Shown here: positions 1 to 7,214 of the stretch, piece by piece
Layout: every line of letters starts with the position of its first letter
How positions within the stretch are numbered: the stretch's first letter is position 1
Source: UMGS1696 sp963642885
GTDB lineage: Bacteria > Bacillota > Clostridia > Oscillospirales > CAG-272
NCBI GenBank assembly: GCA_963642885.1
Contig: CAVIJI010000008.1
Span: 1 to 64,000 of the forward strand
Direction: 5' to 3'
Length of the DNA stretch: 64,000 nucleotides
Translations under genes and position numbers: made by a program
Notes under the pieces: generated by a model
Seen by the model: only the letters and a program-made list of their open reading frames with translations
Told to the model about the DNA's origin: nothing
Database searches by the model: none

Positions 1-1095
1 GACGATAATTTTATCAATATCTTATCGAATTTCTCGGAAAAACTTTATACAAAGGTATCTCAAAAAAACAACGGCAATATTATTTTTTCTCCGCTTTCAG
101 TAATGTACGCCATGTCATTATGTGCAAACGGTGCGAGTGGTGAGACTCTCGAACAGTTTGAAAGTGTTCTCGGTACCGAGGATATCGCCCTTATGAACAA
201 CTATCTGTATACGCTTACACAAACTCTCGCGGAAACCAAAGAGTCAACAGTCAAATCCGCTAACTCTATATGGGGTAATAAAGATTTATTCGAAATATCC
301 GACGCATTTGCCGATGTAGCGCACAAATATTATTCTGCTGAGGCGATGTCGAAATCATTTAACGATTCGAAAACCGTATCCGAAATTAATAAATGGGTCA
401 GCGAAAATACGGACGGAATGATAACTGATGCTCTTGATTCACTTGATCCTACGTCTGTCATGGTTCTTCTGAATACCGTTCTTTTCGACGGTGTTTGGGA
501 AAACAAATATGAAGAATACGATATAAATGACGGATTCTTCACGAATTATGACGGAACAAGAAGCGACGTCGAGTATATGTTCTCAACGGAATACAGCTAT
601 TTTACCGTAGACGGCGGTCAAGGCTTCTCCAAAGCATACAAGGACGGGTACTCTTTCATAGCAGTGCTTCCAAACGAAGACATACGCGAATTTGTAAATA
701 ATCTTGACGTGGCCGAAATAATCGCAAACGCCGAAAACGGATCGGGTGAGGTCGACGTTACCATACCGAAATTCGAATATGAAAGCACTATAGGATTAAC
801 CGATGTTTTAACAGAACTCGGAATTGAAGATGCATTCGGTTCTACGGCTGAGCTCGGAGGCCTTCAGCAAAGCGGTGAAAACAACATCTTTATAAGCGAT
901 ATTATGCAAAAGGCGAAAGTTATTACAAATGAGCACGGAACAAAGGCCGCTGCCGTAACCGAGTTTAATTTTTCAACAACCGCATTAATGCCGGAAACAC
1001 TTGAAATATATCTCGACAGACCTTTCTTCTACATGATAACAAATTCCGACGGTGCGGTTTTGTTCATGGGCACAGTGGAAAGCCTCGCTGATTAA
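1..1095 (+). CDS. Serpin-family protease inhibitor (5' truncated by window edge)
   Basis: The reading frame is open from base 1, so the true start and any signal peptide lie outside the window. The visible 364 residues carry serpin hallmarks: NIIFSPLSVMYAMS near the start (helix B region), a long middle with strand and helix signatures, and a reactive-centre loop near bases 931-1000. The loop hinge reads EHGTKAAAV, with Gly, Thr and a run of Ala at the positions small in inhibitory serpins, followed by the usual DRPFFYMI strand and a terminal MGTV. This suggests an active suicide inhibitor of serine or cysteine proteases rather than a non-inhibitory serpin. Serpins are sparse in bacteria but known in gut Firmicutes and bifidobacteria. 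The P1 residue cannot be fixed by eye; Thr or Ala are likely near the scissile bond, which would fit elastase-like targets (inference). Confidence 0.93.
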   Translation, partial: DDNFINILSNFSEKLYTKVSQKNNGNIIFSPLSVMYAMSLCANGASGETLEQFESVLGTEDIALMNNYLYTLTQTLAETKESTVKSANSIWGNKDLFEISDAFADVAHKYYSAEAMSKSFNDSKTVSEINKWVSENTDGMITDALDSLDPTSVMVLLNTVLFDGVWENKYEEYDINDGFFTNYDGTRSDVEYMFSTEYSYFTVDGGQGFSKAYKDGYSFIAVLPNEDIREFVNNLDVAEIIANAENGSGEVDVTIPKFEYESTIGLTDVLTELGIEDAFGSTAELGGLQQSGENNIFISDIMQKAKVITNEHGTKAAAVTEFNFSTTALMPETLEIYLDRPFFYMITNSDGAVLFMGTVESLAD

Positions 1096-1144
1096 CATTG
1101 TTCGCCATTATATTTTACTGAAAACAACATATTCCTGTTATAAA

Positions 1145-1201
1145 AAAATCCTTCGACCGCCGATATCGTCTAAACGACATCGGGAATCGAAGGATTTTAT
1201 T
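1145..1201. terminator. Bidirectional intrinsic terminator between serpin and rsmA
   Basis: AAAATCCTTCGA at 1145-1156 pairs with TCGAAGGATTTT at 1187-1198, with an inner CGATATCGTC/GACATCG stem. A/T tracts flank both sides, so it can end the rightward serpin and the leftward rsmA transcripts. Confidence 0.85.
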
Positions 1202-1226
1202 TGTTTATTCGGCTTATTTCAAAACA

Positions 1227-2147
1227 TCAAAGCTTCTGTCTCAGCTTATCCGTAATCATACAAAAATCTCGTGCGGAAAGCATCTCACCGCGTATATCAG
1301 TTCTGATGTTCAGCTCTTCAAGGACTGATGCGGTTTTATCTTTCGGGTATTTACCAGATAATGCATTCAGAAAAGTCTTTCTGCGCTGACCAAACGCCAA
1401 TGATATAACATCTACAACCTCGCTTGTAAACTGTGCGATGTCATCAGGTGCATCCTCATATATTTCGGTAATCCCTCCGTGAGGGATAATTCCGACAACG
1501 GCAGATGCGACTTTCGGTATGGGATAGAAATTGCCTGCCGAAACATCAAGCAGCTTTGAGGCACTGGCCCTGAGTGCTATCGATGCCGAGATCGCTCCGT
1601 AGTCGGGACTTCCCGCAGCAGCGGACAATCTGCGCGCTACTTCAAGCTGCACCATTACGACTATCGAAGCAAACGGAAGCTCGCTACTGTCGGGAAACGA
1701 CTCAAGCAGCTTCATGATAACCGGCGTAGTTATATAGTACGGTAAATTCGCACATACACCTATACTTCCACCCTGACTTATGATATCCGAGAAATGCTCA
1801 TCGATAAATTTCGGCAAATCGAGCTTCATAAAATCGCCCTCGACAACGGTTACATTATCGTATTCCGAAAGAGCTTCTCCGAGCAACGGAATCAATCCTC
1901 GGTCTATTTCAACCGCAACCACCTTGTCATACTCGGTACACAAATACTGAGTCAGTGCTCCGACACCGGGACCTATTTCCAATACGGCACTCGGCTTACC
2001 ATGCAGTGCGAATGAAGATGACAAGCTCGCTATTTTCATAGGTACATCGGAATTTATTAGAAAATTCTGTCCGAAAGCCTTCTTAGGTGAGAGAGAATAC
2101 TTCTCAAGCAGTTCATTAACATACGACCGATTACATAAATTCGTCAC
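1227..2147 (-). CDS. rsmA: 16S rRNA (adenine1518-N6/adenine1519-N6)-dimethyltransferase RsmA/KsgA
   Basis: Dimethylates the two adjacent adenines in the 3' hairpin of 16S rRNA, using S-adenosylmethionine, late in 30S assembly. The N-terminus has the family signature KKAFGQNFL, followed by the SAM-binding loop VLEIGPGVGALT and the catalytic NLPYYITTPV motif (N-L-P-Y) near residue 135. At 306 residues it is a normal length. It is the last gene of a four-gene leftward operon; its ATG overlaps the stop codon of the upstream sugar-epimerase gene by 4 bases (ATGA), which indicates translational coupling. Confidence 0.96.
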   Translation of the reverse strand: MTNLCNRSYVNELLEKYSLSPKKAFGQNFLINSDVPMKIASLSSSFALHGKPSAVLEIGPGVGALTQYLCTEYDKVVAVEIDRGLIPLLGEALSEYDNVTVVEGDFMKLDLPKFIDEHFSDIISQGGSIGVCANLPYYITTPVIMKLLESFPDSSELPFASIVVMVQLEVARRLSAAAGSPDYGAISASIALRASASKLLDVSAGNFYPIPKVASAVVGIIPHGGITEIYEDAPDDIAQFTSEVVDVISLAFGQRRKTFLNALSGKYPKDKTASVLEELNIRTDIRGEMLSARDFCMITDKLRQKL

Positions 2148-3025
2148 TTAATTATCTCCATAGAGTAACCTACAGTGTATTCTTCATCGGGAGCTATCGT
2201 TTTCGAGTACTTTTTACTCTTTGCATCCGTAGTTTCGTCAACGTCTGCGGGAAGTCCGTTCCAAGGCTCAAGGCAAATAAAGGGAGCGTTCTTCTTTATA
2301 GGCGTCCATAAACCGAGTGCATCGAATCCGTTAAAGTTGAAGCTGAAGCCCTTTCCCGAAATACGCGAAACAAGCTTAACCGTTTTCTTGGGAAGATATT
2401 CTATTATCAAAGCATCGTTATCGTAATCGGAATATTTAAGCGGCAGTTCGTTTGTTCCCTTCAGCATATCGAGCTTAGGCAGTTCCTTGTTCATGTAGCC
2501 GTCTTTTGTAAGCGATACCGTACAGCCTGTCGCATCTTCGAAATACAAGCTGTAATCTTCAAATGAACCGTCCTCGGGTGAAAGCGGGCAGGAGAAACCG
2601 GGATGTCCGCCTATACAGAAGGTCATTTCGTTTTTATCGAGATTCTTTACCGTAAATGTTGTGGAAAAACCTTTGTCGCTTATTTCATGTTCGACCTTCA
2701 ACGAATAACAGAACGGGAACATCTTCAATGTTTCCTCGGTTTCACGCTGTTCGAGGACAACCTTCTCTTTGGAAATATAGACAGGCTCGAATTCGCGTTT
2801 TCTTGCGATTCCGTGCTTCACCATCGGATATTCAATGCCGTTGTGAGCCATTTTTCCGTCTTTGGGAGAACAGCAAACCGGAAACAGTATCGGTGCCTGA
2901 CCGCTCCAATATTCGGGAAGTCCCTGCCAAACATATTCAATACCGTCATTTTTATACGAGACAAGCTCACCGCCGAATGAACGTACCGATGCGCAAGCTC
3001 CGTTAGAATTAAGATCGAATATCAT
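2144..3025 (-). CDS. Aldose 1-epimerase (galactose mutarotase) superfamily protein
   Basis: A 293-residue beta-sandwich protein of the galactose-mutarotase-like fold. GGHPGFSCP in the middle and LEPWNGLP near the C-terminus are typical of the YeaD/LacX-like aldose epimerase subgroup. Such enzymes interconvert alpha and beta anomers of free hexoses or hexose 6-phosphates; the substrate cannot be told from sequence. The start is backed by GGAGG eight bases upstream. It lies 13 bases after glyS and overlaps rsmA by 4 bases, so it belongs to the same transcript although it is functionally unrelated to both. Confidence 0.85.
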   Translation of the reverse strand: MIFDLNSNGACASVRSFGGELVSYKNDGIEYVWQGLPEYWSGQAPILFPVCCSPKDGKMAHNGIEYPMVKHGIARKREFEPVYISKEKVVLEQRETEETLKMFPFCYSLKVEHEISDKGFSTTFTVKNLDKNEMTFCIGGHPGFSCPLSPEDGSFEDYSLYFEDATGCTVSLTKDGYMNKELPKLDMLKGTNELPLKYSDYDNDALIIEYLPKKTVKLVSRISGKGFSFNFNGFDALGLWTPIKKNAPFICLEPWNGLPADVDETTDAKSKKYSKTIAPDEEYTVGYSMEIIK

Positions 3026-3038
3026 ATACTTTCCTCCG

Positions 3039-4451
3039 TCAGAATTCGAGTTTGGATTCGATATACTTTTCTACATCCGCTATGGGCATTCTTATCTGCT
3101 CCATGGTATCTCTGTCACGAACGGTTACGCATCCGTCTTCAACGGAATCGAAATCATATGTAATGCAGAACGGTGTGCCGATTTCGTCCTCTCTGCGATA
3201 TCTCTTACCGATTGAACCGGCATCATCGAAATCAACCATAAATTTCTTTGAAAGTTCCTCGTAAAGTTCTCCTGCTTTATCGGAAAGCTTCTTTGAGAGA
3301 GGCAGAACAGCAGCCTTAACAGGTGCTAGTGCGGGATGGAAATGAAGTACAACTCTCGTGTCGTTCTTTTCCGCATCAATAACTTCTTCATCGTAGGCAT
3401 CACAGAGGAAAGCGAGGAATGAACGCTCAACACCGAGAGAAGGCTCGATTACATAAGGAATATATCTTTCATTTGTTTCGGGATCGAAGTAGGATAAATC
3501 TTTGCCCGATGTATTCTGATGCTGTGTAAGGTCATAATCGGTACGATCGGCCACACCCCAAAGTTCGCCCCATCCGAACGGGAAGAGGAATTCAAAGTCT
3601 GTTGTAGCCTTCGAATAGAAACAAAGCTCTTCGGGATCATGATCACGCAGTCTGAGGTTTTCTTCTGTCATGCCGAGTGAAAGCAGCCAGTCACGGCAGA
3701 ACGAACGCCAATACTGGAACCACTCAAGATCAGAACCGGGTTTGCAGAAGAACTCAAGCTCCATCTGTTCGAATTCGCGAACACGGAAAATGAAGTTGCC
3801 GGGTGTTATTTCGTTACGGAATGATTTACCTATCTGTCCGATACCGAACGGAACCTTCTTTCTTGTAGTTCTCTGTACATTAGCAAAATTTACGAATATA
3901 CCCTGTGCGGTTTCGGGACGAAGATATACCGTATTCTTGGCATCCTCCGTTACTCCCTGGAATGTCTTGAACATAAGGTTGAACTGACGGATATCGGTAA
4001 AGTTGTGTTTGCCGCATGAAGGACACGGAATATTATGTTCATCTATAAATTCCTTCATTTCAGTCTGTGAAAAAGCATCTACAGCCTTCGGAAGCTTGAA
4101 ATCATTTTCGGAAGCCCAATCCTCTATGATTTTATCGGCACGGAATCTCTCCTTGCATTCCTTACAGTCCATAAGAGGATCCGAGAAGCCTCCCAAATGT
4201 CCCGATGCAACCCATGTCTGCGGGTTCATGAGAATTGCGGCGTCCAATCCGACATTGTATTTATTCTGCTGTACGAATTTCTTCCACCATGCTTTTTTGA
4301 TATTGTTCTTCAGTTCCGAACCGAGAGGACCGTAGTCCCATGTGTTTGCGAGACCACCGTAAATTTCACTTCCGGCGTACACAAAACCTCTGTTTTTACA
4401 GAGTGCGACAATCTTATCCATTGTTTTAGCTTCATTAGACATGCGAGCCAT
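3039..4451 (-). CDS. glyS: Glycyl-tRNA synthetase, single-chain (alpha2) class II type
   Basis: Charges tRNA-Gly with glycine in the cytoplasm. The 470-residue protein is the alpha2 form, not the GlyQ/GlyS alpha2beta2 form. Visible class II elements are GFVYAGSEIYGGLANTWDYG at the start, motif 2 (FRNEITPGNFIFRVREFEQME) near residue 220, motif 3 around EPSLGVERSFLAFL near residue 345, and a C-terminal anticodon-binding domain beginning around LHFHPALAPVKAAVLPL. Two CxxC pairs (CKEC and CPSC) in the insertion suggest a zinc knuckle. The start has AAAGGATGG seven bases upstream. There is no glycine T-box; the gene appears to be read from the promoter in front of the LCP-like gene 37 bases upstream. 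Confidence 0.97.
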   Translation of the reverse strand: MARMSNEAKTMDKIVALCKNRGFVYAGSEIYGGLANTWDYGPLGSELKNNIKKAWWKKFVQQNKYNVGLDAAILMNPQTWVASGHLGGFSDPLMDCKECKERFRADKIIEDWASENDFKLPKAVDAFSQTEMKEFIDEHNIPCPSCGKHNFTDIRQFNLMFKTFQGVTEDAKNTVYLRPETAQGIFVNFANVQRTTRKKVPFGIGQIGKSFRNEITPGNFIFRVREFEQMELEFFCKPGSDLEWFQYWRSFCRDWLLSLGMTEENLRLRDHDPEELCFYSKATTDFEFLFPFGWGELWGVADRTDYDLTQHQNTSGKDLSYFDPETNERYIPYVIEPSLGVERSFLAFLCDAYDEEVIDAEKNDTRVVLHFHPALAPVKAAVLPLSKKLSDKAGELYEELSKKFMVDFDDAGSIGKRYRREDEIGTPFCITYDFDSVEDGCVTVRDRDTMEQIRMPIADVEKYIESKLEF

Positions 4452-4487
4452 ATTATTACCATCCTTTATACTTGAATCTTCCGATTC

Positions 4488-5777
4488 TTATTTTCTGTAA
4501 TCCATGAAAAGCGATATTCCGGAGTTCGTATCCGCATCGAAATATTCGCCACTGTCATCATCCGCGGCACTGTATGTCATAGGATACGACACGGTTTTAT
4601 TTTCAAAATATGTGACCGCACAAAGCATCTCATATATTGAATCGAAATCATTGATTGTAAAGTTTGTCGACACCATCGCTCCCGTAGGTTCGAACGTTTC
4701 CTTAATCCAGCGTGACGATTTATCTTTTTCTTCGGTTTCCGACGAGTTGTCCTCTTCCTGCCACGCCTCCGTCTCGGGTGCTTCTGTCTCAGGTGCCGTC
4801 GTTTCGAGCCCCTCTATATTTACCCACTCGGATTCGTCCATGATGAGCTGAGCCAAAACTATCTTAAGTTTGCTCTCTTCAAGACCTGCGAGATAATTCA
4901 AATACCTGTTGAGTATTTGTATCGTATACGCTTCCTTTACGGAAAGCTCTGATGTGCTATGCTCTCTCACGGAAACAAGCGTATACAAACTATCCTCTGT
5001 AAGAGATACATCGCCTTTTCCCATAAGGTATGTATTCGGTTTATGCTCTGTCCATTTGGAACCGTCCGCCTCAACGTGTTCTATTGTGGTTTCATACTGC
5101 ATTGTATTATATGTTCCGTCCGTGTACACGTCACTGCCGACATTCACCGTAATACCGCCGAGTAAACCGTATATTTCATCGAGATCGTATCCGTTTATCA
5201 AAAACTTATATTTGATTTCCAAGCCTGTCATTGCGGATACATATTCGGATATTCTATCGATTCCGTATAAACTATATACCTCCGAAAGCGAATGGTATCC
5301 GCTTGAAGTATATACTCTGGTTTCAGACGGGAAATAGGTATATACAAACTCACGCTTTTCCTTATCTATACGAACAAGCACTACCGTAGAAAGATTGACC
5401 TGTCTGTAATCCGCGGAAAGACATCCTATTGTCTCTGTCGGGGAAACGGATGTCCAATCCGTATTATACATATAATTTACATCCGGTGTATAATCGGTAT
5501 ATAAATCGGGTCTGTAGTCATTTACCGCAAAAAGAAAATTAAAGCTTTCTCCCTCCGGTATTTTTTCATTAGACGGTACAACAACATCGTTACTTTCCGT
5601 CTCATCCGCAGCAGCCGCATCTTCATTATTTATGATGTTGTTCAGGGATGCATCCTCGTCATCCAATATCTGGTCGACGGTATTTGTGACAAGCCCTGTC
5701 GCGAAGTACGCGATTATGCCGAAAAGAACAGCGGAAATCAGAAAGGTCACCCCAAAATTTTTCAGCGCCGAAAGCAT
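4488..5777 (-). CDS. Membrane-anchored LytR-CpsA-Psr (LCP)-like protein, probably degenerate
   Basis: A 429-residue protein with one N-terminal membrane segment (residues about 10-32), an acidic linker (DDEDASLNNI, AAAADETES), then an extracellular domain that resembles the LCP fold: NFLFAVNDYR, STVVLVRIDKEKREFVYTYF, LSEVYSLYGI, and YKFLINGYDLDEIYGLLGGI. LCP enzymes transfer undecaprenyl-linked wall polymers to peptidoglycan. Here the residues that normally bind the pyrophosphate are altered: the usual RSD-T segment reads NLST and the IPRDTYV segment reads FPSETRVY, so the Arg and Asp are lost. A low-complexity insert rich in Glu, Thr and Pro (ETTAPETEAPETEAW) splits the C-terminal part. It may be a non-catalytic wall protein. 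Start supported by AAAGGAGG. First gene of the operon with glyS. Confidence 0.65.
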   Translation of the reverse strand: MLSALKNFGVTFLISAVLFGIIAYFATGLVTNTVDQILDDEDASLNNIINNEDAAAADETESNDVVVPSNEKIPEGESFNFLFAVNDYRPDLYTDYTPDVNYMYNTDWTSVSPTETIGCLSADYRQVNLSTVVLVRIDKEKREFVYTYFPSETRVYTSSGYHSLSEVYSLYGIDRISEYVSAMTGLEIKYKFLINGYDLDEIYGLLGGITVNVGSDVYTDGTYNTMQYETTIEHVEADGSKWTEHKPNTYLMGKGDVSLTEDSLYTLVSVREHSTSELSVKEAYTIQILNRYLNYLAGLEESKLKIVLAQLIMDESEWVNIEGLETTAPETEAPETEAWQEEDNSSETEEKDKSSRWIKETFEPTGAMVSTNFTINDFDSIYEMLCAVTYFENKTVSYPMTYSAADDDSGEYFDADTNSGISLFMDYRK

Positions 5778-5813
5778 TTTATCCTCCTTTACCGCTTAAA
5801 TGCTATAGCTTAT

Positions 5814-5842
5814 ATTATACATTATTTTACATTTTATTTCAA
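5814..5842 (-). promoter_or_regulatory. Promoter of the LCP-like/glyS/epimerase/rsmA operon
   Basis: On the minus strand TTGAAA (5842-5837), a 17-base spacer, then TATAAT (5819-5814). It sits 37 bases before the LCP-like start codon. Confidence 0.75.
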
Positions 5843-5861
5843 CGGCAAAATAGCAATTTTA

Positions 5862-5871
5862 NNNNNNNNNN
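5862..5871. other. Run of ten N: scaffold gap
   Basis: Ten ambiguous bases mark an assembly join of unknown true size. The adjacency of the LCP-like operon and queH is therefore not proven. Confidence 0.99.
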
Positions 5872-5907
5872 ACTTAACGTATTATAATGGTGAATATCAC
5901 TGCTCGG

Positions 5908-5936
5908 TTGAAATTTCATCGCATTTATGGTACAAT
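5908..5936 (+). promoter_or_regulatory. Promoter of queH
   Basis: TTGAAA at 5908-5913, 17-base spacer, TACAAT at 5931-5936, 39 bases before the queH start. Confidence 0.7.
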
Positions 5937-5974
5937 TGATTTTGAAAAAATATACTGAAGCAACGGTAACATAA

Positions 5975-6619
5975 ATGAAAAACAACTATTCTCTCGAACT
6001 TGAAAAGACCATATCGGAAATAAAGCTTAACGGTAATAAACCGTCCCTCTTACTGCATTGCTGCTGTGCCCCGTGCTCATCATATGTTCTCGAATACATC
6101 TCACAGTACTTTGATATCACATTGTTCTTCTATAATCCCAATATTTATCCCGAAAAGGAATTTGAATTTCGCCTCTCCGAACTTAAAAGATTTAACAACG
6201 ATGCCGGTTACAACCTGAAAGTAATGACTCCCGAATATATATCAGACGAATTTTTCGATTTGGCAAAAGGCTATGAAAGCCTCCCCGAAGGCGGTGAGAG
6301 GTGCAGAAAATGCTATGAATTAAGACTCGAAAAAACTGCGGAATATGCCGCACAATTCGGATACGATTACTTCTGCACCACACTCTCGATAAGTCCTTAT
6401 AAAAATTCGGAATGGCTCAACAGCATCGGTGTTTCATCGGAAAAGAAGTACGGTGTAAAATATCTTTTGTCCGATTTCAAGAAAAAAGGCGGATACAAGC
6501 GTTCCATCGAGCTTTCGGAAAAGTACGGATTATACAGACAAAATTACTGTGGCTGTATATTCTCTAAAATCGCACGTGAGAAATATGATGCCGCAAAAGC
6601 AGCGGAGAATCGAGAATGA
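5975..6619 (+). CDS. queH: Epoxyqueuosine reductase QueH
   Basis: Reduces epoxyqueuosine to queuosine in tRNA anticodons, the last step of queuosine formation, as the non-orthologous replacement of QueG. The 214-residue protein shows the QueH/DUF208 pattern: LLLHCCCAPCS near the N-terminus with adjacent cysteines for metal and FeS binding, FYNPNIYP, GGERCRKCYELRLE in the middle (second cysteine pair), FCTTLSISPYKN, and a closing YCGCIFS. All expected cysteine clusters are present. Its stop overlaps the start of the next gene (ATGA), so both are coupled. No other queuosine gene is present in the window. Confidence 0.95.
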   Translation: MKNNYSLELEKTISEIKLNGNKPSLLLHCCCAPCSSYVLEYISQYFDITLFFYNPNIYPEKEFEFRLSELKRFNNDAGYNLKVMTPEYISDEFFDLAKGYESLPEGGERCRKCYELRLEKTAEYAAQFGYDYFCTTLSISPYKNSEWLNSIGVSSEKKYGVKYLLSDFKKKGGYKRSIELSEKYGLYRQNYCGCIFSKIAREKYDAAKAAENRE

Positions 6620-7173
6620 ACGAAGTCAAAATAATCAGAAGTGACAGAAAAAGCATTTCAGTCGAAATAACACGCGATTGTGAGATAATAGTCAGAGCTC
6701 CGTACACTATGACAACAGCCGAAATCAACGGCTTTCTCGTAAAACGCGAGGAATGGATAAAAAAACACTATGCGCTTATGCTTGAGTCATTAAAACAGAA
6801 TGAAGATTTGCAACCGTTTACCGATGATGAGCTTGAAGGCATGAAATTATCGCTCAAACCAAAACTCCTCGAAAAAATCAAGTATTATTCAAAGCTCATG
6901 AATGTCGAATACAATAAAATCAATATCCGTCCAATGAAATCACGTTGGGGAAGCTGTTCTTCCGAGAAAAATCTATGCTTTAATTCACTGCTTGCTCTTG
7001 TGCCCGACTGTCTAATCGATTACGTAATTGTTCATGAGCTATGCCATATAACCGAGATGAACCATTCACCTTCATTCTGGTCTCTTGTGAATAAATACAT
7101 CCCCGATTATGCGGACCGCAGGAATCAACTCAAAGCAGAGGGAAGAATATTAATACGACGTCTTAAAGTTTAA
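6616..7173 (+). CDS. YgjP/SprT-like metallopeptidase family protein (DUF45)
   Basis: A 185-residue protein of the YgjP-like M48-type zinc hydrolase family. The C-terminal half has RWGSCSS followed by IDYVIVHELCHITEMNHSP, where HELCH is the HExxH zinc site and the following His is the likely third ligand. The N-terminal half is a small beta-rich domain ending in REEWIKKHY, usual for the family. The cellular substrate of these proteins is poorly known. It overlaps queH by 4 bases and ends at a strong terminator. Confidence 0.88.
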   Translation: MNEVKIIRSDRKSISVEITRDCEIIVRAPYTMTTAEINGFLVKREEWIKKHYALMLESLKQNEDLQPFTDDELEGMKLSLKPKLLEKIKYYSKLMNVEYNKINIRPMKSRWGSCSSEKNLCFNSLLALVPDCLIDYVIVHELCHITEMNHSPSFWSLVNKYIPDYADRRNQLKAEGRILIRRLKV

Positions 7174-7210
7174 AAAGTGCTGTGCAATTCTCTTTTGCAC
7201 AGCACTTTTT
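7172..7210. terminator. Bidirectional intrinsic terminator
   Basis: AAAAGTGCTGTGCA at 7173-7186 pairs with TGCACAGCACTTTT at 7196-7209. It separates the rightward peptidase gene from the leftward ftsH and has T-tracts in both directions. Confidence 0.92.
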
Positions 7211-7214
7211 GTAC

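Noticed and set aside
4452..4487. T-box or riboswitch before glyS
   Set aside because: Only 36 bases separate it from the upstream gene; no room for a leader.
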